NCBI RefSeq assembly: GCF_000424285.1
Contig: NZ_AUJP01000010.1
Span: 1-64,000, forward strand
Source: Butyrivibrio sp. MB2005
GTDB lineage: Bacteria; Bacillota; Clostridia; Lachnospirales; Lachnospiraceae
Length of the DNA: 64,000 nt
Direction: 5' to 3'
A model generated the notes under the pieces. It was not told the origin of the DNA, made no database searches, and worked only from the letters and a program-made list of their open reading frames with translations. Of this stretch, positions 35,049 to 44,068 are shown piece after piece. Position numbers and translations under genes: made by a program. Position 1 is the first letter of the stretch. Every line of letters begins with the position of its first letter.

Positions 35049-37203
35049 GATCATCCCTATATTCAGGTTCAAAAACCCTGCTTTCTGCAATATCTTTTGG
35101 TTTACCAAGCTCAGTTGCTTCCTTGCCAAAGAGCTTTTGTGAGTTGAGTGCTTCAGCACCTCTCCTGGTAACCTTCACATATTCGCCCTGTGCATTCATC
35201 ATGTGAGCCTTCACATTATCCTTAAGCTCGGCATCCAATATATGCCACAGCTTCTTCCTAAGCTCAGGATTCTCCACAGGGAACATTATCTCCACACGTC
35301 TCTCTAAGTTTCTTGGCATCCAGTCAGCACTTGAAGCATAGTATTCAGGGCTTCCGCCGTTTTCAAAATAGAATATGCGGCTGTGCTCAAGGAAATTACC
35401 TACGATGGATCTGACGGTTATATTATCACTGACTCCCGGTATTCCTGTTCTCAGACAGCAGATACCTCTGACAATAAGCTCAACCTTTACGCCTACGCTG
35501 CTGGCTTCATACAGAGCAGCGATTACATCCTTGTGGCAGATGGAATTCATCTTGGCAATGATATGTGCAGGCTCTCCTGCCCTTGCGTGATCAGCCTCTC
35601 TGTGAATGAGATCAAGGACTCTGTCCTTAAGCCAAAGCGGCGCTATGGTAAGCTTGTTCCATGCAAGAGGTTCTGAATAACCTGAAAGCATGTTAAATAC
35701 AGCGGTAGCATCCTCGCCATAAGCTTCTGCGCAGGTGAACATGCCCACATCCGTATAGAGCTTCGCAGTAGAATCGTTATAGTTACCTGTTGCCAGATGA
35801 ACGTAACGTCTGATACCGTCCTCCTCTTTTCTAACAACAAGCGTTATCTTACTATGTGTTTTCAGACCTTTTAGTCCGTAAATTACGTGGCAGCCTGCTT
35901 TCTCAAGCATTCTCGCCCATACGATATTATTCTCTTCATCAAAACGAGCCTTCAGCTCAACCAGTACCGATACCTGCTTACCATTATCAGCAGCCTTGGC
36001 AAGAGCAGCGATGATGGGTGAATTACCACTTACTCTGTAAAGTGTCTGCTTAATGGCAAGAACCTGAGGATCAGATGCCGCTGTCTCAACAAAACGTACA
36101 ACCGGATCAAAGCTCTCGTAAGGATGGTGCATGAGAATATCGCCTTCTCTTATGCACTCGAAAATATCACGATCAGCAGGAAGCCCCGGAACAATCGCAG
36201 GAGGATTATACCCATGCTCCTTCAGATAGTCGAAGCCTTCCATACCATACATCTTCATCAGGAAGGTAAGATCAAGAGGACCATCTATGGTATATACCTC
36301 ACGCTCCTCAACCTTCAGTTCATCAATAAGAATCTTAAGCAGCCTCTTATCAAAGCCTTTCTCGATTTCCAGCCTTATTGCCTGTCCCCACTGGCGACGC
36401 TTCAGCTGCTTCTCGATTTCCTTAAGAAGATCCTCTGCCTCATCCTCATCAATTGACAGATCGGCATTTCTTCCTACTCTGAAAGGATAACAGCATACGA
36501 TATCATAGTTCAGGAAAAGCTTCTGAATATTCCTCTGAATGATCTGTTCAAGAAGCATAACCTTCCTTACGCCATCGCTCTCAGGTATCTCCATGATTCT
36601 CGGAAGAACAGAAGGCACCTGAACCATGGCAAATTCCAGCTCATCTCCCTCTTCCTTACCCTGTACAAGAGCACCTATATTAAGAGTCTTGTTCCTTATA
36701 AGAGGAAACGGTCTCGATGAATCCACAGCCATGGGCGTAAGAACAGGATATACAAAATCATCAAAATAACGGTCGATATAGTTAGCCTCATCAGCCGTCA
36801 GCTTGTCATAGTTCTTAACTATCTCAAGTCCGTTTTCCCTAAGCTCAGGGATCAAGAGCCTGTTATAAATATGATATTGCTGATTAACAAAATCATGCAC
36901 TGCACTTGTTACAGCATCCAGCTGCTGCGAAGGAGACATACCTGCAATATCAGGCTTCTTATAGCCCGCATGAATCATATCCTTAAGGGACGCAACGCGG
37001 ACCATGAAAAACTCATCCAGGTTACTTGCTGTTATACTAAGGAATTTCAGCTTTTCAAAAAGCGGTGTAGCTTTATCCTTTGCCTCAGACAAACATCTGC
37101 TATTGAACTGAAGCCAGCTGAGCTCTCTGTTTATATAATAATCATCGTTATAAAAATTTATCTGTGTATTATCCTTTATATTTTGATCCTTTTTAGATGT
37201 CAT
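35038..37203 (-). CDS. ppk1: Polyphosphate kinase 1
   Basis: The 721-residue enzyme reversibly polymerises ATP gamma-phosphate into polyphosphate. The N-terminal domain starts YINRELSWLQFNSRCLSEA. The phospholipase-D-like core has H450 in LKTHSKITLVVRKE, the autophosphorylated histidine, and a second site in NFLEHSRIFYFENGG. RRYVHLATGNYNDSTAKLYTD is the family signature. It overlaps maf and lies 15 bases from ppx, so polyphosphate synthesis and breakdown are co-encoded. Confidence 0.96.
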   Translation of the reverse strand: MTSKKDQNIKDNTQINFYNDDYYINRELSWLQFNSRCLSEAKDKATPLFEKLKFLSITASNLDEFFMVRVASLKDMIHAGYKKPDIAGMSPSQQLDAVTSAVHDFVNQQYHIYNRLLIPELRENGLEIVKNYDKLTADEANYIDRYFDDFVYPVLTPMAVDSSRPFPLIRNKTLNIGALVQGKEEGDELEFAMVQVPSVLPRIMEIPESDGVRKVMLLEQIIQRNIQKLFLNYDIVCCYPFRVGRNADLSIDEDEAEDLLKEIEKQLKRRQWGQAIRLEIEKGFDKRLLKILIDELKVEEREVYTIDGPLDLTFLMKMYGMEGFDYLKEHGYNPPAIVPGLPADRDIFECIREGDILMHHPYESFDPVVRFVETAASDPQVLAIKQTLYRVSGNSPIIAALAKAADNGKQVSVLVELKARFDEENNIVWARMLEKAGCHVIYGLKGLKTHSKITLVVRKEEDGIRRYVHLATGNYNDSTAKLYTDVGMFTCAEAYGEDATAVFNMLSGYSEPLAWNKLTIAPLWLKDRVLDLIHREADHARAGEPAHIIAKMNSICHKDVIAALYEASSVGVKVELIVRGICCLRTGIPGVSDNITVRSIVGNFLEHSRIFYFENGGSPEYYASSADWMPRNLERRVEIMFPVENPELRKKLWHILDAELKDNVKAHMMNAQGEYVKVTRRGAEALNSQKLFGKEATELGKPKDIAESRVFEPEYRDDHGL

Positions 37204-37218
37204 GACTTCACCCCACTT

Positions 37219-38766
37219 TTAAGCAAATCTTTTTTGTCTGATAACAGGCTTAATACCGTAAACCTGCTCAAAGAATTCTGCTCTCTCACCAAACAGTCCC
37301 CTTTCAAGGGAAGTATCGGCCATTGTATCAACCGTTATTTCAAGATTGGTATCCTTAAGTGCCAGTTTGATATTCTTGAACTTCTCCTTGTGTGTTCTGT
37401 CAAGGCCGTTGGCAATTCGAAGTATCGCAGTGAGTTTGGCTATAGTCAGATAAGAGTCATGATCGATTCCTCTGAATCGGTATCCGCCATCCTTATAGTA
37501 TTCAAAATCATCATGATTGAACCTTACAACATTGGCCACTATTGATCTCTCAATATGGGAAAGTCCTATGATCTCAGTGGACATTATGATGTTATAGGAG
37601 CAGTCTCCCAGATTTACCATGCTTATGTATTTTCCGCAATCATGCAGGATAGTACATATCTGTAATAACAGACGCTCTCTTTTTCCTAGGCCATGTATTT
37701 TTTTGAGGCTGTCAAAAATTCCAAGCGCTATGGTCTGAAGAGTCTCGCTCCTTTGTCTGCTTCCCATATATCTTCTGGAAATATTAAGAGCGCAGGCAAC
37801 AATATCCTTTTCGAAATCGTGAGCACTCTTAAGATACTTTTTCCTCTCCGCATACTCGTATGCGATTCCGTCACAAAGAGTTCCTCCGGGAGCCCAGATC
37901 GTATCTGAATTCAATGCATTACAAATGTTACTTACAAGGAGTCCCGATACGTACATCAAAGGAATATTGTCCTGAGGAAGTCCGAGTTTTCTGGAAACAT
38001 CAGACATAGACTGCTTGGTCAGCTTGGACATATACTCCATGAAAACCTTAACCCGTGCATATCCCGTCTCTTCCATTCCAAGATTGACTCTCTTAAGAAC
38101 AGGTGATACGTAATCATCCAGAAGTATTACATTCTGAACCTTCTTATCCTTCAGATGCATTTTGGTGAATACCGCAAGCTGAGATTCAACAAGCTCCTGA
38201 ACCAGAGCAGGGTATTTACTGTAGCCAGCCTGAATACTCTGCAAAGTAGAATGAAGTCTTAAAACGCCAAGCCTTAGCTGCTGCGTGGTAACAAGTGTAT
38301 CGTTATCAAACAGCGATATCTGTATACTTCCGCCACCCACGTCTACAATAGCAGTTGGTTTTTCAAGGAATTTTGAAAAATCAGCGTTATTAAGAGCCAC
38401 AGATTTATAATCAAGGAATCGCTGCTCTGAATTACTCAGAATATCGATCTCGATTCCTGTTCTTTGACGCAAAAGCTCCAGAACTGTATCTATAGCCTTG
38501 GTCTCACGCATGGCACTGGTTCCGTAAGCCTGATATCTGCTAACATCATAGCTGTCCATGATCCTGCTGTACTCGTTCAAGATCCTTATCAGCTCATCCA
38601 TATGCGTGGAGGATATCTGTCCTGTCGCATAGGTCTCAGTACCAAGATCGATCCTGTGCCGCACATGATCGATTTCCTTAACTCCCTTTTTCTGCGACAT
38701 CTCATAGATTTTCATTTCGAGCTCGTATGAGCCCAAATCTACTGCCGCAAATACATCTGTTGCCAT
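37219..38766 (-). CDS. ppx: Ppx/GppA-type phosphatase with HD domain
   Basis: The 515-residue protein has an actin-like ASKHA N-terminal domain (AAVDLGSYELEMKIYEM; TAIVDVGGGSIQISLFDN; YVSGLLVSN) and a C-terminal HD-like region (ILHDCGKYISMVNL, then LSHIERSIVANVVRFN). This matches exopolyphosphatase or guanosine-pentaphosphate phosphatase. Close neighbourhood to ppk1 makes exopolyphosphatase the best call. AGGGG lies before the start, and 19 bases separate it from the DUF815 fusion gene upstream. Confidence 0.92.
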   Translation of the reverse strand: MATDVFAAVDLGSYELEMKIYEMSQKKGVKEIDHVRHRIDLGTETYATGQISSTHMDELIRILNEYSRIMDSYDVSRYQAYGTSAMRETKAIDTVLELLRQRTGIEIDILSNSEQRFLDYKSVALNNADFSKFLEKPTAIVDVGGGSIQISLFDNDTLVTTQQLRLGVLRLHSTLQSIQAGYSKYPALVQELVESQLAVFTKMHLKDKKVQNVILLDDYVSPVLKRVNLGMEETGYARVKVFMEYMSKLTKQSMSDVSRKLGLPQDNIPLMYVSGLLVSNICNALNSDTIWAPGGTLCDGIAYEYAERKKYLKSAHDFEKDIVACALNISRRYMGSRQRSETLQTIALGIFDSLKKIHGLGKRERLLLQICTILHDCGKYISMVNLGDCSYNIIMSTEIIGLSHIERSIVANVVRFNHDDFEYYKDGGYRFRGIDHDSYLTIAKLTAILRIANGLDRTHKEKFKNIKLALKDTNLEITVDTMADTSLERGLFGERAEFFEQVYGIKPVIRQKRFA

Positions 38767-38785
38767 ACGCTATTACCCCTCATTT

Positions 38786-40420
38786 TTATTGTAATCCGGA
38801 CAAATGATCTATAAACTGCTGCGCGGTTCTGCCTGAAAGTCCGCCGTGACTCATCTCCCATTTCTGAGCCTCAGCGTAAAGCTCTTCTTCGCTCATATTT
38901 ATACCTTCTCTGTCCGCGAGAACTCTTACTATCTCGTTAAATTCCTTCCTGTCAGGCGATCCGAAATAAATCGTAACGCCAAACCTGTTGGAAAGTGAAA
39001 GCTTTTCCTGAACAGTATCATTTCTATGCAGGTCATCATCCATAACTGAAGGCTTATCCTTGAAGCTCTCTCTGATAAGATGCCTTCTGTTAGATGTCGC
39101 ATAGATGAGTACGTTCTCAGGCTTTTTCTCAAGACCGCCCTCTATAACAGCCTTCAAGTACTTATAATCAGTCTCAAAATCCTCAAAGCTGAGGTCATCC
39201 ATATAAATGATGAACTTGTAATTACGTCCCTTTATCTGGGCGATTACATCATTAAGATCCTTGAACTGATGCTTATAGACCTCAATGATTCTAAGTCCCT
39301 TTTCATAATACTCATTGGCTATAGCCTTGATGCAGGAGGATTTTCCTGTTCCGGCATCGCCATACAAAAGGCAGTTGTTTGCCTTTTTACCTGCTACAAA
39401 GCTGTCAGTATTCTCAATTAACTTTTGCTTTGCTATCTCGTAGCCCACCAGATCCTTAAGCTGAACATGTCTGATATTCCTGATAGGCTCTATAACTGTC
39501 CTATCCTCCACATGTCTTATTCTAAAGGCCTTGTGAAGTCCGAATTTACCAACTCCGTATGCCCCATAAAAATCTGCCAGTTCATCCAGCATTGCTTCTG
39601 CTGTATCACAGCCTGAGAGCGTATCTGCCAGCTCACAGATTCTGTCTCTAACCCTGGTATTGTAGGTACTCTCTGCTTTACCCCTCTGAAAATCCAAAAG
39701 TGCTGCAAACTCCGGTACCCTAAGTCTGTCCATCATCTCTGTAAAATCGATGTCAAACCACTTCTTGAATCTCACCAGATCGTGAAGTGCCAGATCACGA
39801 AGGGATCCGCCCATCTCGCCTCTTATCTCTGTGGCAAGACTGTAGGCATTCTCATCTGATACCAAAAGGAGCGTCAGGAAGGTATGCCAAAGATTGCCAA
39901 AGAAACCTCTTCTTGCAGACTCATCTATAAGCACATTCATGCATTCATGTATTTTTCTAACCTCTTCATCCTCGGAAAAGGTTCTTGCTGATGAATTTCT
40001 ATCGGAAAGGATAATAAGTGTATCGCGAAGGATGCTCTGCCTTGTGGTGGCATTTTTGTAAAGAATAAGCTCATTATCTGTTGCTATGCCTTCGCTGTTT
40101 AAGAAATCTCCTGCTGCAGGATCAAATATTGCCGCTTCGTCCGTGGCATTCTTTTCGCTGAGTCTTTCGTACTGCCTCTTTCTGCTGACCTCCATGATCT
40201 TCTCAAAAAGCTCGCCCACAGGCTCTCTGTTCTCAGCCTTGCCTGCCAGCTCCATGACCTTATCAAGCTTCTGGGCTTCGCGTTCCTTATCAAAAACGCT
40301 TTTACCGCTCTCTATCTTGCACTCAGCAATCTTCTCAGCCACGCTCATTCTGTCTTCGATAAGATTAACAAGCTGTTCATCAATTGCGTCTATATTCATT
40401 CGAAGTTCATTTAAATCCAT
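38786..40420 (-). CDS. Chorismate mutase-DUF815 AAA+ ATPase fusion
   Basis: The 544-residue protein starts with an AroQ-type chorismate mutase domain (residues 1-~85), followed by a DUF815 AAA+ ATPase. Against E. coli chorismate mutase, R7, R24, K35, D44, E48, S79 and Q83 stand at the positions of R11, R28, K39, D48, E52, S84 and Q88, with identical spacing apart from one residue before S79. The ATPase has Walker A GDAGTGKS (354-361), Walker B FIIYMDDL (403-410), ATSNRRHL and a C-terminal SGRTAQQFIDHL. DUF815 function is not known. The start is the ATG at 40420 with GGGAG upstream. Confidence 0.9.
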   Translation of the reverse strand: MDLNELRMNIDAIDEQLVNLIEDRMSVAEKIAECKIESGKSVFDKEREAQKLDKVMELAGKAENREPVGELFEKIMEVSRKRQYERLSEKNATDEAAIFDPAAGDFLNSEGIATDNELILYKNATTRQSILRDTLIILSDRNSSARTFSEDEEVRKIHECMNVLIDESARRGFFGNLWHTFLTLLLVSDENAYSLATEIRGEMGGSLRDLALHDLVRFKKWFDIDFTEMMDRLRVPEFAALLDFQRGKAESTYNTRVRDRICELADTLSGCDTAEAMLDELADFYGAYGVGKFGLHKAFRIRHVEDRTVIEPIRNIRHVQLKDLVGYEIAKQKLIENTDSFVAGKKANNCLLYGDAGTGKSSCIKAIANEYYEKGLRIIEVYKHQFKDLNDVIAQIKGRNYKFIIYMDDLSFEDFETDYKYLKAVIEGGLEKKPENVLIYATSNRRHLIRESFKDKPSVMDDDLHRNDTVQEKLSLSNRFGVTIYFGSPDRKEFNEIVRVLADREGINMSEEELYAEAQKWEMSHGGLSGRTAQQFIDHLSGLQ

Positions 40421-40547
40421 AAGCATCTCCCGCTGTAATTATTGATACATGGGCATAAAAACCCACAATTTCATATTACACCACAAAACGCATAATCTCA
40501 AAGGAAATAAAAACTAAATTGTGGTTAATATGTTTTATAAAGCGTGA

Positions 40548-40553
40548 TATACT
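40548..40553 (+). promoter_or_regulatory. Extended -10 element of the DUF5050 gene
   Basis: TG-A-TATACT lies at 40545-40553, ~50 bases before the ATG at 40603. The -35 match is poor, which fits an extended -10 promoter. Confidence 0.45.
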
Positions 40554-40602
40554 TAATTATATATAGTTTGCATTTAGAATTTTACTCTAAGGAGCCCAGA
40601 CT

Positions 40603-41619
40603 ATGGAAAGCAAAAAAGGAATTATCATTTTTTCGTTAATCGTTATCGTATTATCATTAGTAACGGTGGCGTATATGTTATCCAAGCGAGTTCCGATGAA
40701 TGATGAATATACGGTAGGAAACACTCCCGGAAATCTCTACAACAACGGTATCTTCCTTGAACTTGACGGCACAGTGTATTTTTCCAACCCACTTGAGTAT
40801 GACTGCCTATATTCCATGACTCCGGATGAAACAAATTTAAAGCAGCTTACTGTTATGAAGGTCGATCACATCCTCGGTGCAGGAAAGTTCCTGTACTTTA
40901 ACCTGGATCCATCCAAGACATCTCTTAACAACGACCTGACAGGTCTTGGAAAAGTCTCCACATTTTATGGGCTCTACAGATGTGAGAAAGATGGAGAAAA
41001 CCAAAAGCTTCTTGACCGTCAGAAAATCGGTAGCATGCAGCTTGTGGGCAGTAACATTTACTACACTGTTCTCGGCACTGATAAAGGTCTTCACAGAATA
41101 CGCATTGATGGTAAAGATGATGCGCTAGTTACCAGCGAAATGTTAGATCCATCCTGTGCTCTTGATGGTAAGATCTATTACACAGGAGTAGACCTTGATC
41201 ACAATATTCATGTAATGGATACTCTCTCAGACGAATCCACCAGTACAGCAGTTGTGGGCAACATTTGGCAGCCCATAATTCAGGGCGGTTACATGTACTA
41301 CATCGATGCAGCTCACCATTATCGCCTTGCCCGCATGAATCTCCAGACAAATGAGATTGAGGTTCTGACAGAGTCGCGACTTGATTTTTACAACATGAAC
41401 GAAAATAATATCTTCTATGCTACATCCGAGTCAGGCAACCAGACTCTTCGCGTCATTAACCTTGACGGTTCAAATAACAGAGTAATTGCCGAAGGTGTTT
41501 ACCACTCTCTCAGTCTTACATCCAAGTATCTTTACTTCAAACCCTTTGGCGTTGACAATGTTATTTACCATGTTCCGATAGACGGATCAGCTCCTGTATC
41601 CACATTTTTGACCTACTGA
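40603..41619 (+). CDS. DUF5050-type membrane-anchored repeat protein
   Basis: The 338-residue protein has one N-terminal membrane helix (~6-26) and an extracytoplasmic part made of repeated ~45-residue YFSN/YYxD units: GTVYFSNPLEYDCLYSM, KFLYFNLD, NIYYTVLGTDKGLHRIRIDG, KIYYTGVDLDHNIHVMD and MYYIDAAHHYRLARMNL. The pattern is that of DUF5050 and other beta-propeller proteins. Function is unknown. It stands alone between its own promoter region and a strong terminator. Confidence 0.82.
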   Translation: MESKKGIIIFSLIVIVLSLVTVAYMLSKRVPMNDEYTVGNTPGNLYNNGIFLELDGTVYFSNPLEYDCLYSMTPDETNLKQLTVMKVDHILGAGKFLYFNLDPSKTSLNNDLTGLGKVSTFYGLYRCEKDGENQKLLDRQKIGSMQLVGSNIYYTVLGTDKGLHRIRIDGKDDALVTSEMLDPSCALDGKIYYTGVDLDHNIHVMDTLSDESTSTAVVGNIWQPIIQGGYMYYIDAAHHYRLARMNLQTNEIEVLTESRLDFYNMNENNIFYATSESGNQTLRVINLDGSNNRVIAEGVYHSLSLTSKYLYFKPFGVDNVIYHVPIDGSAPVSTFLTY

Positions 41620-41641
41620 TTTAGAAAGTCATATGTTATTC

Positions 41642-41680
41642 AAAAAAAGAATTTCTGGTAACATCAGAAATTCTTTTTTT
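41642..41680. terminator. Strong bidirectional-type terminator
   Basis: AAAAAAAGAATTTCTG (41642-41657) and CAGAAATTCTTTTTTT (41665-41680) pair perfectly over 16 bases, with T runs at the 3' side on both strands. It ends the DUF5050 transcript. Confidence 0.9.
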
Positions 41681-41684
41681 ATGG

Positions 41685-41712
41685 TGGACAATGTCTGCCA
41701 AATGTTTATAAT
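41685..41712 (+). promoter_or_regulatory. Strong promoter of pyrBI
   Basis: TGGACA (41685-41690) and consensus TATAAT (41707-41712) are 16 bases apart. The likely start is near 41719, leaving a 40-base leader, too short for a UTP-sensing attenuator or a PyrR-type leader. Confidence 0.75.
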
Positions 41713-41758
41713 AAAACAGAAATATAAATGAATACTGTTAAATGGGAGAGCAAAATCT

Positions 41759-42715
41759 ATGAACAATCTTAGACACATGATGAGGCCTCTCGATTTCTCC
41801 GTTGAAGAGCTGGATCAGCTTTTTGACGTTGCAAATGACATCGAGAAAAACATGAGTGCCTACTCACACAAATGCGATGGTAATATCCTCGCTACCTGTT
41901 TCTATGAACCTAGTACCAGAACAAGACTCAGCTTCGAAACAGCAATGCTTAGACTTGGAGGTCAGATCATCGGTTTTGCCGATGCCAGCAGTTCTTCAGT
42001 TTCCAAAGGCGAAAGTGTCGCCGATACAATTCGTGTTATTTCCAGTTTTGCTGATATATGTGCCATGCGTCATCCAAAGGAAGGTGCTCCAATGGTTGCA
42101 GCAGCAAATTCTACTATTCCCGTAATTAATGCCGGTGACGGCGGTCACCACCACCCCACTCAGACTCTAACAGATCTTCTTACAATCAGATCTCTTCATG
42201 GTTCACTTGACGGATTTACCATTGGCCTTTGCGGCGATCTTAAATTTGGTAGAACCGTTCACTCACTGATAAATGCATTAGTCAGATACAAAGATATCCA
42301 TTTTATTTTCATATCTCCCAAGGAGCTTAAGGTTCCGGACTACATCACAGACCTCTTAAATGATAACGGCATTACCTACGAGGAAGTCATCAAACTTGAA
42401 GACGTTATGGACAGACTTGATCTCCTGTACATGACAAGAGTTCAGAAGGAACGTTTCTTCAACGAAGAAGATTACATTCGTCTTCGTGATTTCTATATCC
42501 TGAATGAGGAAAAGATGGCCCTTGCAAAAAAGGACATGCATGTGCTCCATCCTCTCCCGAGAGTAAACGAAATCTCCGTAGAAGTTGACAAGGACCCAAG
42601 AGCTGCATATTTCAAGCAGGTTCAGTATGGTCTCTATGTGAGAATGGCTCTTATCCTTACTCTTCTCGACAAGACAGACGCCCACATGAATCACGATCTT
42701 CTTAGAATATTCTAA
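41759..42715 (+). CDS. pyrB: Aspartate carbamoyltransferase catalytic subunit
   Basis: The 318-residue enzyme makes carbamoyl aspartate, the second step of pyrimidine synthesis. It has the carbamoyl-phosphate loop [13 protein letters not shown] near residue 48, [14 protein letters not shown] with the lysine loop, [20 protein letters not shown] and [17 protein letters not shown], all conserved. The regulatory chain gene follows 39 bases later, so the dodecameric, allosteric form is expected. The promoter is strong and close. Confidence 0.97.
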   Translation: MNNLRHMMRPLDFSVEELDQLFDVANDIEKNMSAYSHKCDGNILATCFYEPSTRTRLSFETAMLRLGGQIIGFADASSSSVSKGESVADTIRVISSFADICAMRHPKEGAPMVAAANSTIPVINAGDGGHHHPTQTLTDLLTIRSLHGSLDGFTIGLCGDLKFGRTVHSLINALVRYKDIHFIFISPKELKVPDYITDLLNDNGITYEEVIKLEDVMDRLDLLYMTRVQKERFFNEEDYIRLRDFYILNEEKMALAKKDMHVLHPLPRVNEISVEVDKDPRAAYFKQVQYGLYVRMALILTLLDKTDAHMNHDLLRIF

Positions 42716-42754
42716 GGATCACCCTTTAACTACACATATAAGGAAGGTACAAAA

Positions 42755-43186
42755 ATGCTTAATGTAGGAAAAATTGAAGAAGGCTTTGTTCTGGATCATA
42801 TCAAAGCCGGCAGAAGCATGCAGATATATCACCACTTAGGTCTTGATAAGCTAGACTGCACTGTTGCTATTATAAAAAACGCAAGAAGTAATGTCATGGG
42901 TAAAAAGGATATTCTGAAGGTAGAATGTGACATCGATACTCTGGACCTGGATATCCTGGCTTTTATCGACCACAACATCACTGTTAACGTAATAAAAGAA
43001 GGCGAGATTGTAGAAAAGAGAGCTCTTTTCCTCCCTCATCAGATAAAAGACGTCATCAAATGTCACAATCCCCGCTGCATATCATCTATCGAGCAGGGGC
43101 TGCCACATATCTTCTATCTTGCAGATGAAGAAAAGGAAATCTATCGCTGCCAGTACTGCGATGAGAAATATCAGGAAACTTTCTAG
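42755..43186 (+). CDS. pyrI: Aspartate carbamoyltransferase regulatory subunit
   Basis: The 143-residue subunit binds nucleotide effectors and bridges catalytic trimers. The N-terminal domain has VLDHIKAGRSMQIYHHLGLD. The C-terminal zinc domain has CHNPRCISS and CQYCDEKY, giving four cysteines in the expected order. It follows pyrB on the same strand with a GGAAGG site. A hairpin terminator follows. Confidence 0.96.
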   Translation: MLNVGKIEEGFVLDHIKAGRSMQIYHHLGLDKLDCTVAIIKNARSNVMGKKDILKVECDIDTLDLDILAFIDHNITVNVIKEGEIVEKRALFLPHQIKDVIKCHNPRCISSIEQGLPHIFYLADEEKEIYRCQYCDEKYQETF

Positions 43187-43243
43187 GTAAAGCAGGATTT
43201 CGCCAGCGTGGCAATAACAAATAAGCATTCCATAAAATAAAAG

Positions 43244-43290
43244 AACTTCCAATCCTGAAGCATTACCAGTTCCGGAATTGGAAGTTTTTG
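43244..43290. terminator. Terminator between convergent pyrI and the ABC operon
   Basis: AACTTCCAAT (43244-43253) pairs with ATTGGAAGTT (43277-43286) with further imperfect pairing inside; TTTTTG follows on the plus strand. It separates the convergent operons. Confidence 0.7.
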
Positions 43291-43292
43291 AA

Positions 43293-44066
43293 TTAATTAC
43301 CGCACTCTACACTGATTTCATTGAACAGATGCATGATCTGTTCAGAATCCATCTTCTTTTTCTCTTCTCCGACCTTATCAAGGATAACTGATCCTTCATG
43401 CATCATGAGAAGTCTGTCGCCGTATTCCACCGCATATCTAAGGTTATGAGTAACCATTATGGTGGTAACGTGCTTTTCACGAACAATCTTATCTGTGAGC
43501 TCCATAATGATGTCCGCTGTCTTGGGATCAAGGGCAGCTGTGTGCTCATCAAGAATCAGGAATTCAAGCGGTGTCATGGTACTCATAAGAAGCGCAACTG
43601 CCTGCCTCTGACCGCCCGAGAGAGCACCCACCTTGGTATAGAGCTTATCCTCAAGACCAAGTCCAAGGCTCTTTAACATCTCTCTGTAATAATCCTTACG
43701 ATTCTTATTTACTCCCGGCTGAAGTCCGAATATCTTGCCCTTGTTATCGGCGATTGACATATTCTCAAGGATATTCATGGAAGGACAGGTTCCCTTTGAA
43801 GGATCCTGATATACTCTTCCGATGGTCCTGTGTCTGATGTAATCCTTCTGAGAAATGATGTTCTCTCCGTTTACAAGAACCTCGCCCTTATCAGCTGCAA
43901 TGCTTCCGCAGATGATATTAAGCATTGAGGTCTTACCTGAACCGTTACTTCCAACAACAGCTACAAACTGTCCGTCCGGAACTACCAGATTGAAATCATC
44001 GAAAAGGCACATCTCATTGACGCTGCCCGGATTGTAATTTTTATAGATTGATTTAAGCTCCAGCAT
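43293..44066 (-). CDS. ABC transporter ATP-binding protein (TrpZ-type)
   Basis: The 257-residue ATPase has Walker A VGSNGSGKTS, Q-loop VYQDPSKGTC, signature LSGGQRQAVALL, Walker B FLILDEHTAALDPKTA and the switch histidine MVTHNLRYA. It carries the EHT form of Walker B found in ATPases of the TrpXYZ-like (tryptophan/tyrosine or other amino-acid) importers. It lies two bases downstream of the permease gene. Substrate is inferred from the binding protein family. Confidence 0.9.
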   Translation of the reverse strand: MLELKSIYKNYNPGSVNEMCLFDDFNLVVPDGQFVAVVGSNGSGKTSMLNIICGSIAADKGEVLVNGENIISQKDYIRHRTIGRVYQDPSKGTCPSMNILENMSIADNKGKIFGLQPGVNKNRKDYYREMLKSLGLGLEDKLYTKVGALSGGQRQAVALLMSTMTPLEFLILDEHTAALDPKTADIIMELTDKIVREKHVTTIMVTHNLRYAVEYGDRLLMMHEGSVILDKVGEEKKKMDSEQIMHLFNEISVECGN

Positions 44067-44068
44067 TC

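Noticed and set aside
41681-41758. Pyrimidine attenuator or PyrR-binding leader before pyrB
   Set aside because: The probable transcript start is only about 40 bases before the ATG, and the strong hairpin at 41642-41680 lies before the promoter and ends the previous gene.
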